Shown here piece by piece: positions 1 to 7,072 of a stretch of 19,279 nt of DNA. The translations under genes and the position numbers were made by a program. The stretch lies in NCBI GenBank assembly GCA_947523045.1, contig CANNUR010000032.1, forward strand, positions 1 to 19,279. The letters are read 5' to 3'. Within the stretch, counting starts at the first letter, position 1. The number at the start of each line of letters is the position of its first letter. The notes under the pieces were generated by a model, which was not told where the DNA came from, did not search any database, and saw nothing but the letters and a program-made list of their open reading frames with translations. The DNA is from an uncultured Prosthecobacter sp. GTDB taxonomy: Bacteria; Verrucomicrobiota; Verrucomicrobiia; Verrucomicrobiales; Verrucomicrobiaceae.

Positions 1-1130
1 ACGAAATGTCGAACGAGATCGACGGAGTCATCATCTCGACGCCCGACCACACCCACTACGTGGCGGCGATGCACGCCATCAAGCACAAGAAGCACGTCTG
101 CGTGCAGAAGCCGCTGTGCAACTACATCAATGAGGTGCGCGACCTGCATCGCGCCGCCAAGGAGGCGGGTGTGGTGACCCAGATGGGCAATCAGGGACGC
201 ACGATGGAGGGGCAGCGCCTGGCCAAGGAATGGATCGAGCAGGGCGCCATCGGCACCCTCAAGGAGATCCGCCTTTGGACCAACCGCCCGATCTGGCCGC
301 AGGGCCCGCTTGCCAAGAAGGCGGCTGAGTGCCCGCCGAACCTGGACTGGGATCTCTGGCTGGCCTCCGAGGCCTACGAACCCTACTTTGAGTTCGTCAT
401 TCCGGAGGGGGTTAGCGGCAAGCGCGGCAACAGCCTGCACCCCTTCAACTGGCGCGGCTGGTGGCAGTTCGGCTCCGGCGCCCTTGGCGACATGGGCTGC
501 CACATCATGGACGCCACCTTCAGCGTGCTCGGCCAGCTCATTCCCGAGAAGATCGAGGCGGTCAGCAGCCCGATCTCCGAGACCTGCGCGCCGGTCTGGT
601 CCGACCTGGTCTATCACATGCCCGCCGGCAAGCATCCCGCGCTCAAAGTCACCTGGAACGACGGTTCCAAGGACGGCAAGCCGAACAAGCCGGAGATCTC
701 CCCGCACATGACCAGCGACCTGGCCAAGAAGGCCTTTGAGAAGGCTAGCAGCGGCATGATGTTCATTGGCACCGAGGCCACCGTCTTTGAGGGTGAGGCC
801 TACTGCTCCAGCCCGGTCATTTACAACGAGGAGCGCTACACCCAGGTGCGCCTCGACACCAAGGCTGGCAAGATCCAGAAAACCGAGACGCGCAGCGTCA
901 TGCCCAACAACCCGCAGGGTGAGTGGGCTTGGCACATCGTCAACGGCGGCAGCCCGAGCTCGAACTTTGATTACAGCTGCCCGCTGACCGAGTTCGTCCT
1001 GCTCGGCAACCTGGCCGTGCGCGCCCAGCAGACCGTGCAGTGGGACAAGGCCGGCATGAAGGTGCCGAACGCCGAGTCCGCCAACCGGTTCGTCAGCCGT
1101 CCCGCCTACCGCCCCGGCTGGAAGGTCTGA
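1..1130 (+). CDS. Gfo/Idh/MocA family oxidoreductase, 5' end cut off by window
   Basis: NAD(P)-dependent sugar or polyol oxidoreductase of the Gfo/Idh/MocA family; the substrate cannot be told. The reading frame is open from the left edge, so the start, any signal peptide and the first Rossmann strand with its glycine motif lie outside. The visible part starts at the end of the Rossmann fold ([10 protein letters not shown]) and continues to VQKPL, which holds the conserved catalytic-region lysine of the family EKP motif with Gln in place of Glu. The C-terminal domain carries [18 protein letters not shown] followed by GCHIMD, whose His and Asp are usual active-site residues. The first in-frame ATG, at 6, is internal to the family and is not a real start. 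Homologues in Planctomycetota and Verrucomicrobiota are often exported and found among polysaccharide-degradation genes. A strong terminator follows 15 nt after the stop. Confidence 0.9.
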   Translation, partial: EMSNEIDGVIISTPDHTHYVAAMHAIKHKKHVCVQKPLCNYINEVRDLHRAAKEAGVVTQMGNQGRTMEGQRLAKEWIEQGAIGTLKEIRLWTNRPIWPQGPLAKKAAECPPNLDWDLWLASEAYEPYFEFVIPEGVSGKRGNSLHPFNWRGWWQFGSGALGDMGCHIMDATFSVLGQLIPEKIEAVSSPISETCAPVWSDLVYHMPAGKHPALKVTWNDGSKDGKPNKPEISPHMTSDLAKKAFEKASSGMMFIGTEATVFEGEAYCSSPVIYNEERYTQVRLDTKAGKIQKTETRSVMPNNPQGEWAWHIVNGGSPSSNFDYSCPLTEFVLLGNLAVRAQQTVQWDKAGMKVPNAESANRFVSRPAYRPGWKV

Positions 1131-1145
1131 TCGACCGTCTTGGGG

Positions 1146-1181
1146 AACCCGGTCCGGCGCGCCGGACCGGGTTTCTTTTTT
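1146..1181 (+). terminator. Intrinsic terminator after the oxidoreductase
   Basis: A perfect 28-nt inverted repeat (1146-1173, centre between 1159 and 1160, AACCCGGTCCGGC on the left arm) is followed directly by a run of T broken by one C (1172-1181). Very GC-rich stem plus U-tract on the + strand, starting 15 nt after the stop codon at 1130. It separates the oxidoreductase from hisG. Confidence 0.88.
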
Positions 1182-1253
1182 GCCGGTGTCCCCGGTTGGT
1201 GAGCTGGCCGGGCCTGCCGAGCGTTTTTTCCCGCCTTCGCGGGCAAATATTCC

Positions 1254-1281
1254 TTTGCACCCGGCCAAAGTCCGCTACCTT
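1254..1281 (+). promoter_or_regulatory. Candidate promoter for hisG
   Basis: TTTGCA (1254-1259), a 16-nt spacer and TACCTT (1276-1281) form a modest sigma-70-type match, placing transcription start about 15 nt before the hisG ATG. It lies after the preceding terminator, where a promoter is required. Both boxes are imperfect, so the exact position is an inference. Confidence 0.35.
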
Positions 1282-1303
1282 GCGCGCCCTTTTGCCCGAC
1301 CTG

Positions 1304-2188
1304 ATGTCCGAATCCAAACACACCCTCCGAATCGGCCTGCCGAAAGGCAGCCTGCAGGAGCCCACGCTTGAATTGTTCAAGCGCGCGGGGTTCAACATCG
1401 TCGTTTCCTCGCGGTCCTACCGGCCGACGGTGGACGACGATGAGCTGGAGCTGCGCCTGCTGCGCGCCCAGGAAATCGGCCGTTACGTCGACCATGGTTT
1501 CCTCGACTGCGGCATCACCGGTCGCGACTGGATTGTCGAGAACAACGCCACCGTCGAAGTTTTGACCGACCTGCGTTACAGCCGGGCCACCTCGAAGCCG
1601 ACCCGCTGGGTGCTGGTGGTGCCGGAGGATTCGCCCATCCGCAGCGTCAAGGATCTGCAGGGCAAACGCATCGCCACTGAGGCGGTGGACATGACCCGCG
1701 GCTACCTGGCCAAGCACGGCGTCGAAGCCGAGGTCGAGTTCAGCTGGGGCGCCACGGAGGTGAAGGTGCCGGAACTGGTCGACGCCATCGTCGACATCAC
1801 CGAGACCGGCAGCTCACTGCGCGCCAACAAGCTGCGCATCGTCGACACGCTCATGGAGAGCTACCCGCAGTTTGTCTCCAGTCCGTCCGCCTACCGCGAC
1901 GCGTGGAAGCGCGAGAAGATGGAGACGCTGGTGCTGCTGCTGAAGGGCGCCCTGGAGGCGCGCGACAAGGTGGGCCTGAAGATGAACGTGCCCGCCGCCC
2001 GCCTCACCGAGGTGGTGGCCACCCTGCCGAGCGAACGCTCGCCGACCGTTTCCCAACTGGCCAGCCCGGAATGGGTGGCCGTGGAGACGGTCATTTCGGA
2101 ATCTGTCGTGCGGGAGATCATCCCGCGCCTCAAATCTCTCGGTGCCGAAGGCATCGTGGAATACCCGCTGAACAAAGTCGTCCCCTGA
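1304..2188 (+). CDS. hisG: ATP phosphoribosyltransferase, long form (HisG)
   Basis: First step of histidine biosynthesis: condenses ATP and PRPP to phosphoribosyl-ATP in the cytoplasm. The 294-residue product starts [18 protein letters not shown], with the family N-terminal RIGLPKGSL motif. GITGRDW lies near residue 72, and the PRPP-binding segment [13 protein letters not shown] at residues 160-172. Residues about 213-294 form the C-terminal ACT-like regulatory domain typical of the long form, recognisable from [18 protein letters not shown] and [11 protein letters not shown]; long-form enzymes are hexameric, do not need HisZ and are feedback-inhibited by histidine. The frame is open upstream to 1040, but homology begins only at the ATG at 1304, so that start was chosen. 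No Shine-Dalgarno sequence precedes it. No other his gene is in the window; the next gene encodes a ribosomal protein, so the locus is not a histidine operon. Confidence 0.96.
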   Translation: MSESKHTLRIGLPKGSLQEPTLELFKRAGFNIVVSSRSYRPTVDDDELELRLLRAQEIGRYVDHGFLDCGITGRDWIVENNATVEVLTDLRYSRATSKPTRWVLVVPEDSPIRSVKDLQGKRIATEAVDMTRGYLAKHGVEAEVEFSWGATEVKVPELVDAIVDITETGSSLRANKLRIVDTLMESYPQFVSSPSAYRDAWKREKMETLVLLLKGALEARDKVGLKMNVPAARLTEVVATLPSERSPTVSQLASPEWVAVETVISESVVREIIPRLKSLGAEGIVEYPLNKVVP

Positions 2189-2207
2189 CGGGGCGGCGCA
2201 AGAACAC

Positions 2208-2213
2208 AGGAGA
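2208..2213 (+). promoter_or_regulatory. Shine-Dalgarno site of the bS22-like gene
   Basis: AGGAGA ends 10 nt before the ATG at 2224. It is the only clear Shine-Dalgarno sequence at a suitable distance from any start in this window, and it supports the tiny downstream ORF being translated. Confidence 0.6.
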
Positions 2214-2223
2214 ACACACCAAC

Positions 2224-2328
2224 ATGGGATCGCTGAAAAAGCGCAGAAAGACGAAGATCAACAAGCACAAGCGCAAGAAGCGCATGCGCGCCAACCGCCA
2301 CAAGAAGCGTTTGCGCTACAAGGCGTAA
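2224..2328 (+). CDS. bS22-like small ribosomal subunit protein (AURKAIP1/COX24 domain), 34 aa
   Basis: A 34-residue, extremely basic protein (begins MGSLKKRRKTKINKHKRKKR, ends RLRYKA) with no acidic residue. The pattern MGSxxKKRR, then spaced K/R/H clusters and a closing RHKKR, matches the COX24_C/AURKAIP1 family. In mycobacteria that family is the 33-residue ribosomal protein bS22, bound near the decoding site of the small subunit, and in mitochondria it is mS38. A good Shine-Dalgarno sequence (2208-2213) lies upstream. The gene starts 35 nt after hisG and ends 17 nt before the TPR gene, so it probably shares their transcript. The frame is open upstream to 1903 inside hisG in another frame, but the homologous part is only the last 34 codons. 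Assignment rests on sequence pattern and length; a role in the ribosome is inferred from the family. Confidence 0.82.
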   Translation: MGSLKKRRKTKINKHKRKKRMRANRHKKRLRYKA

Positions 2329-2345
2329 TCGCCCATTTTGGCCGC

Positions 2346-4136
2346 ATGATCCGCCTCCGCCCCGCGAAGAAGTCGCCTTCATTCGCAGGCGGAGGCCTGG
2401 CTTCGCTCGCCGTCGTGCAGTGCGCCGTTCTGGTCGCACTGTCCGGCGGCGCTCCCTTGACGGCGCAGCGCGCCGATCTTTCGATGCCCTCGCCGCGACA
2501 GGCGGTGACCGAGCCGCTGCCGGCCGACGCCCAGCGCCGCGCCGAGGCGCTCGCCCATTACGCCACTGCCCTGCGGCTCGAGCAGGCTGCCAGTCCGCGG
2601 ACCGCTCTCGAACACTATTTGAAGGCGCTGGCTGCCGATCCGGCGAACGCCGAGCTGGCCATGCACACCGCCGAGCTGGCGTACAGCTTTCGCGGCCGCG
2701 CCGCCGCCGTCGCACTTCTCGAGCAGGCGGTCGCAGCCAATCCCGACGCACCGGCGACCTACCTCAACCTCGCCCGTTTCTGCGCGACCTACGCGCCGGA
2801 CGATCCCTTTGAGAACGACCGTGCCAAGCAGGCGCTGGAGCGCGCTCTGACTCGTTTTCCTGACAATGCCGAGGTGCACGGTTTTGCCGCCATGACCCTG
2901 CTCAGCCAGGGGCGGCGTGAGGAGGCGGCCCAGGTGCTGGAAAACGCCGCCCGCCGCGAGGTCGAGGATCCTGCCTACTGGCTCGAACTCGGCCGCGCCG
3001 CCCAGCAGGTTTGGCCGCTTGGCCAGGCGGAGACCCGCGATGAAAACACCCGGCGGGTGAATCCGTTTTTCGAGCGCGCCCTGCGTCATGCCCGTGCCGG
3101 TGGCGACGAGGCGCAGCGACTGGAGATCGCCCAGTTTTACCTGCTGACCAACCAGCTCAAGCCGGCCCGCGATCTCTGTCAGGAAATCGTTCAGTCCGGC
3201 GGCAACCTGCAGGCGCGCAAGCTGCTGCACCGCCTGCATGAGGCCTTCGAGGCGAAGGAGGAGGCGTTGCGCGAATTGCAGGCCATCGTCGCCGCCGCAC
3301 CGGAGGACGTCGAGTACCGCAAGCTGCTTGCCCGCGCCTGGCTGGAGCGCGAGCAGCCCGCGCGTGCGGTGGAGCACCTGGAAGCGGCCCTGCAGGCCGG
3401 CGGTGGTTCGGTCGACGACTACCTGCAGGTCGGCGAGACCCTGCTGCGGGCCGCGCAGTTTGACCGGCTTGTCGAGTTCAGCCGGCGCGGTGCGCGTCTG
3501 TTTCCAGACCAGGCCATGTTCCATGTGCAGGCGGCCATGGCACAGCGGTCGCTGCTCAAGTGGGATGAGGCGGTGCGCGCCTTTGAACGCGCGGCCGCCC
3601 TGGCCGAGGGCGGTTCTTCCGAGTTGGTCAACCACCGCTTTTATTTCCAATACGGCGTCACCCTGGAGCGGGCGGGCCGCCACGAGGAGGCGGGTCGCCA
3701 GTTCGAGAAATCGATCACCGTCACTCCCCAGGACGATCCCGAGGCCGCGGCCAGCGCGATGAATTACCTCGGCTACATGTGGCTTGAACTCGACCGCCAT
3801 CTCGACAAGGCCGGCGAACTGATCCGCAAGGCCAACGAACTGCAGCCCGACAGCGCCGCCTACATCGACAGCCTCGGCTGGTGGCATTACAAAAAGGGCG
3901 ATTACCCGGCGGCGTTGCGCGAACTGCAGCGGGCGGCCGCACTGCTGCCTGAACCGCAGGCCGAGGATGCCGAGATCTTCGAGCACCTCGGTCGCGTCCA
4001 CCTGGCGCTGCAGCAGCCGGAGCAGGCGCGTGCCGTGTTCGAAAAGGCGCGTGCCTTGAACACCCCGGATGAGAAGGTGCGCAGGCGCATCGATGAGGGC
4101 CTGAAGGCCGCGGCCGAAGCCGCGCCCGGGCGCTGA
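2346..4136 (+). CDS. Exported TPR-repeat protein, 596 aa
   Basis: A 596-residue protein with a basic N-terminus and a hydrophobic stretch (about residues 16-40, ending LTAQ) that reads as a signal peptide or anchor. The rest is helical tetratricopeptide repeats. Clear units are seen at about residues 68-135 and 160-220, and again from about 300 to the end, including the pair NYLGYMWLELDRHLDKAGEL and DSLGWWHYKKGDYPAALREL near residues 475-535. That YLGY...DSLGW arrangement is shared with many envelope-associated TPR proteins of bacteria. Such proteins scaffold complexes; no enzyme motif is visible and the partner is unknown. The start ATG lies 17 nt after the bS22-like gene, with no Shine-Dalgarno sequence, which suggests co-transcription with hisG. 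The 3' end faces the convergent dehydrogenase gene with a 65-nt gap lacking a clear terminator. Confidence 0.88.
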   Translation: MIRLRPAKKSPSFAGGGLASLAVVQCAVLVALSGGAPLTAQRADLSMPSPRQAVTEPLPADAQRRAEALAHYATALRLEQAASPRTALEHYLKALAADPANAELAMHTAELAYSFRGRAAAVALLEQAVAANPDAPATYLNLARFCATYAPDDPFENDRAKQALERALTRFPDNAEVHGFAAMTLLSQGRREEAAQVLENAARREVEDPAYWLELGRAAQQVWPLGQAETRDENTRRVNPFFERALRHARAGGDEAQRLEIAQFYLLTNQLKPARDLCQEIVQSGGNLQARKLLHRLHEAFEAKEEALRELQAIVAAAPEDVEYRKLLARAWLEREQPARAVEHLEAALQAGGGSVDDYLQVGETLLRAAQFDRLVEFSRRGARLFPDQAMFHVQAAMAQRSLLKWDEAVRAFERAAALAEGGSSELVNHRFYFQYGVTLERAGRHEEAGRQFEKSITVTPQDDPEAAASAMNYLGYMWLELDRHLDKAGELIRKANELQPDSAAYIDSLGWWHYKKGDYPAALRELQRAAALLPEPQAEDAEIFEHLGRVHLALQQPEQARAVFEKARALNTPDEKVRRRIDEGLKAAAEAAPGR

Positions 4137-4201
4137 GCTGGAGCAGGGCGCCGAAGCGCTGCACAAGAACGCTGCGCGCGGGGCGTTGCCACGCGTCGGT
4201 A

Positions 4202-5155
4202 TTAGCCGACGACGTTGACGGGGTTCCCGGCGAGGAAGGCCTGCAGGTTGGCGGCGGTTTGGGCGATGAGGCGGACGCGGGCTTCGCGGCTGGCCCAGCC
4301 GATGTGCGGGGTGATCAGGCAGTTGCGGGCGCCGATGAGCGGGTTGCCCGCGCTGGGCGGTTCCACCGACAGCACGTCCAGTCCGGCACCGCCGATGCGG
4401 CCGGCGTTGAGGGCGTCGGCCAGGGCCTGCTCGTCGACGAGCGGCCCGCGGCCGGTGTTGATCAGGAAGGCTCCGGGTTTCATCAGGCCGAGCGTGCGCT
4501 CGCCGACCAGATGACGCGTTGCCTCGGTGAGCGGACAATGCAGGCTGATGGCGTCGCTGCAGGCAAAAATCGCATCGGTCGTGGCCGCTTCAATGCCGTC
4601 GGGCGGCGGCGATTTCCATTCGCGGCGCGAGGCGAGCACACGCATGCCGAAGGCCAGGCCGATGCGCGCCACCGCGGCGCCGATGTCGCCATAACCCACC
4701 ACCCCGAGGGTGCGGCCGGCCAGTTCGATGACGGGTTGGTCCCAGTAGCAAAAGTCCGGGCAGGCGGCCCAGCGGCCCTCGGCGACGCTGCGCGCGTGGT
4801 GGTCGACGTGGTTGGTGAGTTCGAGCAGCAGGGCGAAGACAAGCTGGGCGACTGCCGGCGTGCTGTAACCCGGCACGTTGGTGACGATGATGCCGCGTTC
4901 GCGGGCGGCGGCGACGTCGACAATGTTGTAGCCGGTGGCGGTGACACCGATGTATTTCAGGTCGGGCAGCGCGGCCAGCATCTCGCGGGTGAGCGGCGCC
5001 TTGTTGGTGATCACCGCCTGGGCGCCAGCGCAGCGTGCCACGGTCTCGGCGACCGGTGTGCGCGGGTGGATCACGCAGGTGCCGAGGGCTTCGAGGGGCT
5101 GCCAGGAGACGTCTCCCGGATTGGCGGTGTGGGCGTCGAGCAGAACGATCTTCAT
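4202..5155 (-). CDS. D-2-hydroxyacid dehydrogenase (hydroxypyruvate/glyoxylate reductase-like)
   Basis: A 317-residue cytoplasmic oxidoreductase interconverting a 2-keto acid and a D-2-hydroxy acid. The nucleotide-binding motif GYGDIG (residues 154-159) sits in the C-terminal Rossmann fold. The catalytic triad of the family is visible as Arg236 in LINTGRGPLV, Glu265 in DVLSVEPP and His284 in ITPHIGWAS. The second Rossmann strand ends in ASRR (about 175-178) rather than an acidic residue, which suggests NADPH preference; this is inferred. Overall pattern is closest to the glycerate/hydroxypyruvate reductase branch, but the substrate is not proven. The ATG at 5155 was chosen because the domain starts there (MKIVLLDAHT); the open frame further upstream runs into the divergent gene's promoter region. 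It is divergent from the beta-propeller gene (96 nt between starts) and convergent with the TPR gene. Confidence 0.92.
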   Translation of the reverse strand: MKIVLLDAHTANPGDVSWQPLEALGTCVIHPRTPVAETVARCAGAQAVITNKAPLTREMLAALPDLKYIGVTATGYNIVDVAAARERGIIVTNVPGYSTPAVAQLVFALLLELTNHVDHHARSVAEGRWAACPDFCYWDQPVIELAGRTLGVVGYGDIGAAVARIGLAFGMRVLASRREWKSPPPDGIEAATTDAIFACSDAISLHCPLTEATRHLVGERTLGLMKPGAFLINTGRGPLVDEQALADALNAGRIGGAGLDVLSVEPPSAGNPLIGARNCLITPHIGWASREARVRLIAQTAANLQAFLAGNPVNVVG

Positions 5156-5251
5156 GGAGCCGCCATGATGGGGAGGTGTGGCCAGGGCGCAAACCGAATC
5201 CGGGCAAGTCGGCGGTTGCCAGGCGCCGCCGCCGCGCGTACTTGGCGGGTG

Positions 5252-6448
5252 ATGAAAGCCGCCCCACTCCTGCTCACCACCCTCCTGCTTGGCGAGGCCG
5301 CCGCGGCCGATTGGCCGGTCTGGCGCGGTCCGAACCGCGACGGCATCTCGACCGAGATCGGCTGGACCCTGCCCGCCGATCCGAAGATCCTTTGGGAGGC
5401 CGAGGTCGGTCTCGGCTTCGCCTCCTTCGTCGTCGCCGGCGGTCGGGTGCTCACCACGGGCCATGCCGAAGGTGCCGACACGGTGTTTTGCCTCGATGAA
5501 AAGACCGGCAGCGTCTTGTGGAAGCACAGCTATCCGGCGGATCTGGGCGACAAGTACTATGAAGGCGGCACCTCAGCGACGCCGACCCTTGAGGGCGACA
5601 AGGTCTATCATTTGAGCCGCTGGGGCGACCTGTTTTGCCTGGAGGCGGCCACTGGCAAGGTGGTGTGGGAAAAGAACGTCCAGAAGGAGACCGGTGCCAG
5701 CCTGCCTGACTGGGGTTTTGCCGGCGCGCCGCTGGTCGAGGCTGACCGGCTGATTCTCAACGTCGGCAAGGCCGGCATGGCGGTCGACAAGGCCACGGGC
5801 AAGATCGTCTGGAAGAGCGAGACCGATGCCGCCGGTTATTCGACGCCCTACGCGATCACCTGGCAGGGCAAGCGCCTGGCTGTGCTGGGCTCCGGAACGG
5901 CCTACCTCGCCGTCGAGATGGCGACCGGCAAGCAGGCCTGGTCGTACCGGTGGAACACCCGGTATGGGGTCAATGCCGCCGACCCGATCCTCTCCGGTGA
6001 GACGCTGTTCATCTCCAGCGGTTACAACAAGGGCTGCGCCCTGCTCAAGCTCGGTGCCGGTGAACCCGAGAAGGTCTGGGAAAACAAGAACCTCAAAAAT
6101 CAGTTCAACTCCAGCGTGCTGATCGACGGCCATCTCTATGGCATCGACGGTGACCAGAACAGCCGTTGCGCCCTGAAGTGCGTGCGCCTGAGCGATGGCG
6201 CCGAACGGTGGGATGCCAAGGAGGTCGGTTTTGGTTCGCTCACCGCCGCCGACGGCCGACTGCTCGTGCTCAGTTCCAAGGGCGAGCTCATCGTCGCCCC
6301 GGCCAAGCCGGACGGCTTTGATCCCGAGAGCCGCGCACAGATCCTCAACGGCAAGTGCTGGAGCGCGCCGGTGCTCGCCAACGGCCGCGTTCTCGCCCGC
6401 AACTCCGAGGGCCGCGTGGTCAGCGTTGAGCTCGCCGTCAAGAAGTGA
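5252..6448 (+). CDS. Exported PQQ-type beta-propeller repeat protein
   Basis: A 398-residue protein with a short signal peptide (MKAAPLLLTTLLLGEAAAA, cleavage likely before DWPVW). The mature start WPVWRGPNRDG is the usual opening of the PQQ-binding-like beta-propeller proteins abundant in Planctomycetota and Verrucomicrobiota. Repeated blades carry the tryptophan-docking pattern, for example KTGSVLWKH, ATGKVVWEK, ATGKIVWKS, ATGKQAWSY and SDGAERW. No quinoprotein dehydrogenase active-site set (catalytic Asp, metal Glu/Asn, vicinal Cys pair) could be recognised, so it is probably a structural or binding propeller rather than an alcohol dehydrogenase; that is an inference. Start at the ATG because the signal peptide begins there; GTG at 5249 is a less likely alternative. 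A TTGCCA at 5216-5221 may be a -35 box. It is followed by the lipoyl-carrier gene, with a GTG overlapping its stop codon. Confidence 0.9.
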   Translation: MKAAPLLLTTLLLGEAAAADWPVWRGPNRDGISTEIGWTLPADPKILWEAEVGLGFASFVVAGGRVLTTGHAEGADTVFCLDEKTGSVLWKHSYPADLGDKYYEGGTSATPTLEGDKVYHLSRWGDLFCLEAATGKVVWEKNVQKETGASLPDWGFAGAPLVEADRLILNVGKAGMAVDKATGKIVWKSETDAAGYSTPYAITWQGKRLAVLGSGTAYLAVEMATGKQAWSYRWNTRYGVNAADPILSGETLFISSGYNKGCALLKLGAGEPEKVWENKNLKNQFNSSVLIDGHLYGIDGDQNSRCALKCVRLSDGAERWDAKEVGFGSLTAADGRLLVLSSKGELIVAPAKPDGFDPESRAQILNGKCWSAPVLANGRVLARNSEGRVVSVELAVKK

Positions 6449-6498
6449 CGCGCCCGGAGAAGGGGAGGCCCGCCGCCTCCGCCACCGCCCACGACCCC

Positions 6499-6978
6499 AT
6501 GTCCCTGCCCACTGTTCGCTTCAAGCACGCCCGCTTTTCCGCCCGTTTTCCGGAGGCCTACCGCTACTCCCGCAGCCATTACTGGATGGCGCCGGTCGAG
6601 GGCGAATCCGGCCTGTGGCGGGTCGGTTTCACCAAGTTCGCCACGCGCATGCTTGGCGAGCTGGTCGATTGCGACTGGAAAATCCCCGAGGCGGGCGAGG
6701 TCGTGCCCGGTGCCGTCGTCGGCTGGGTCGAGGGCTTCAAGGCTGCCTCGGATGTCTATGCCGTCATGCAGGGCCGTTTTGCCGGTGGCAATCCTTACCT
6801 CAAGCAGGATGCCTGCGTCGTCCGCTCCGATCCGTACGAGGTCGGCTGGCTCTATGCCGTGCGCGGCGAACCGGAGGAGGGGCACCTGGATGTCCACGGT
6901 TACATCGAGTATTTGTCCGGCATCATCCAGCGCATGGCCGAGGAAGGTCATGGCGAGGAGGGGGGCGCCGAGGAATGA
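6499..6978 (+). CDS. GcvH-like lipoyl carrier protein
   Basis: A 159-residue protein of the glycine cleavage H family: a small barrel that carries lipoyl on a lysine. It contains SHYWM (H-protein EHEW region, about 26-30), VGFTKFATRMLGEL (VGIT...LGD region, 42-55) and EGFKAASDVYA, aligning with the family ESVKAASDIYA, so Lys81 is the predicted lipoylation site. A glycine hairpin and Asn follow (QGRFAGGN). Differences from true GcvH are Val in place of Pro after DVYA and an extra N-terminal segment. No gcvT or gcvP is nearby; the downstream genes encode a radical SAM enzyme, an HdrA-N-like protein and a ferredoxin, so a redox-carrier role outside glycine cleavage is plausible. An in-frame GTG at 6445 overlaps the previous stop (GTGA) and would add 18 low-complexity residues. 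ATG at 6499 is preferred because similarity starts after it, but the start is uncertain. Confidence 0.88.
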   Translation: MSLPTVRFKHARFSARFPEAYRYSRSHYWMAPVEGESGLWRVGFTKFATRMLGELVDCDWKIPEAGEVVPGAVVGWVEGFKAASDVYAVMQGRFAGGNPYLKQDACVVRSDPYEVGWLYAVRGEPEEGHLDVHGYIEYLSGIIQRMAEEGHGEEGGAEE

Positions 6979-7072
6979 AGTGGCTTTGCCTGACGGAATC
7001 CGCCCGCCCGCGCGTTATGCTTCCACGGCCTGCCAGTCGCCTTCCGTCCAACCCCCAGCCAGTCCAAGACGC

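Noticed and set aside
1230..1243. CCCGC-CTTC-GCGGG hairpin upstream of hisG as an attenuator or terminator
   Set aside because: The T-run lies before the stem on the plus strand, the stem is 5 bp, and no leader peptide with histidine codons is present.
4194..4211. CGTCGG/CCGACG hairpin between the convergent TPR and dehydrogenase genes as a terminator
   Set aside because: Only 6 bp, it overlaps the minus-strand stop codon, and there is no T-run on either side.
2379..4538. 719-codon open frame on the minus strand across the TPR gene
   Set aside because: GC-rich antisense shadow: the composition is repetitive Arg/Gly/Leu, no family motif is seen, and the plus-strand TPR protein is clearly real. 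It also runs into the dehydrogenase gene.
6986..7021. Promoter before the radical SAM gene (TTGCCT ... TATGCT)
   Set aside because: Spacing between the boxes is 24 nt, too long; the alternative -35 (TGACGG) gives 19 nt and a weak match.
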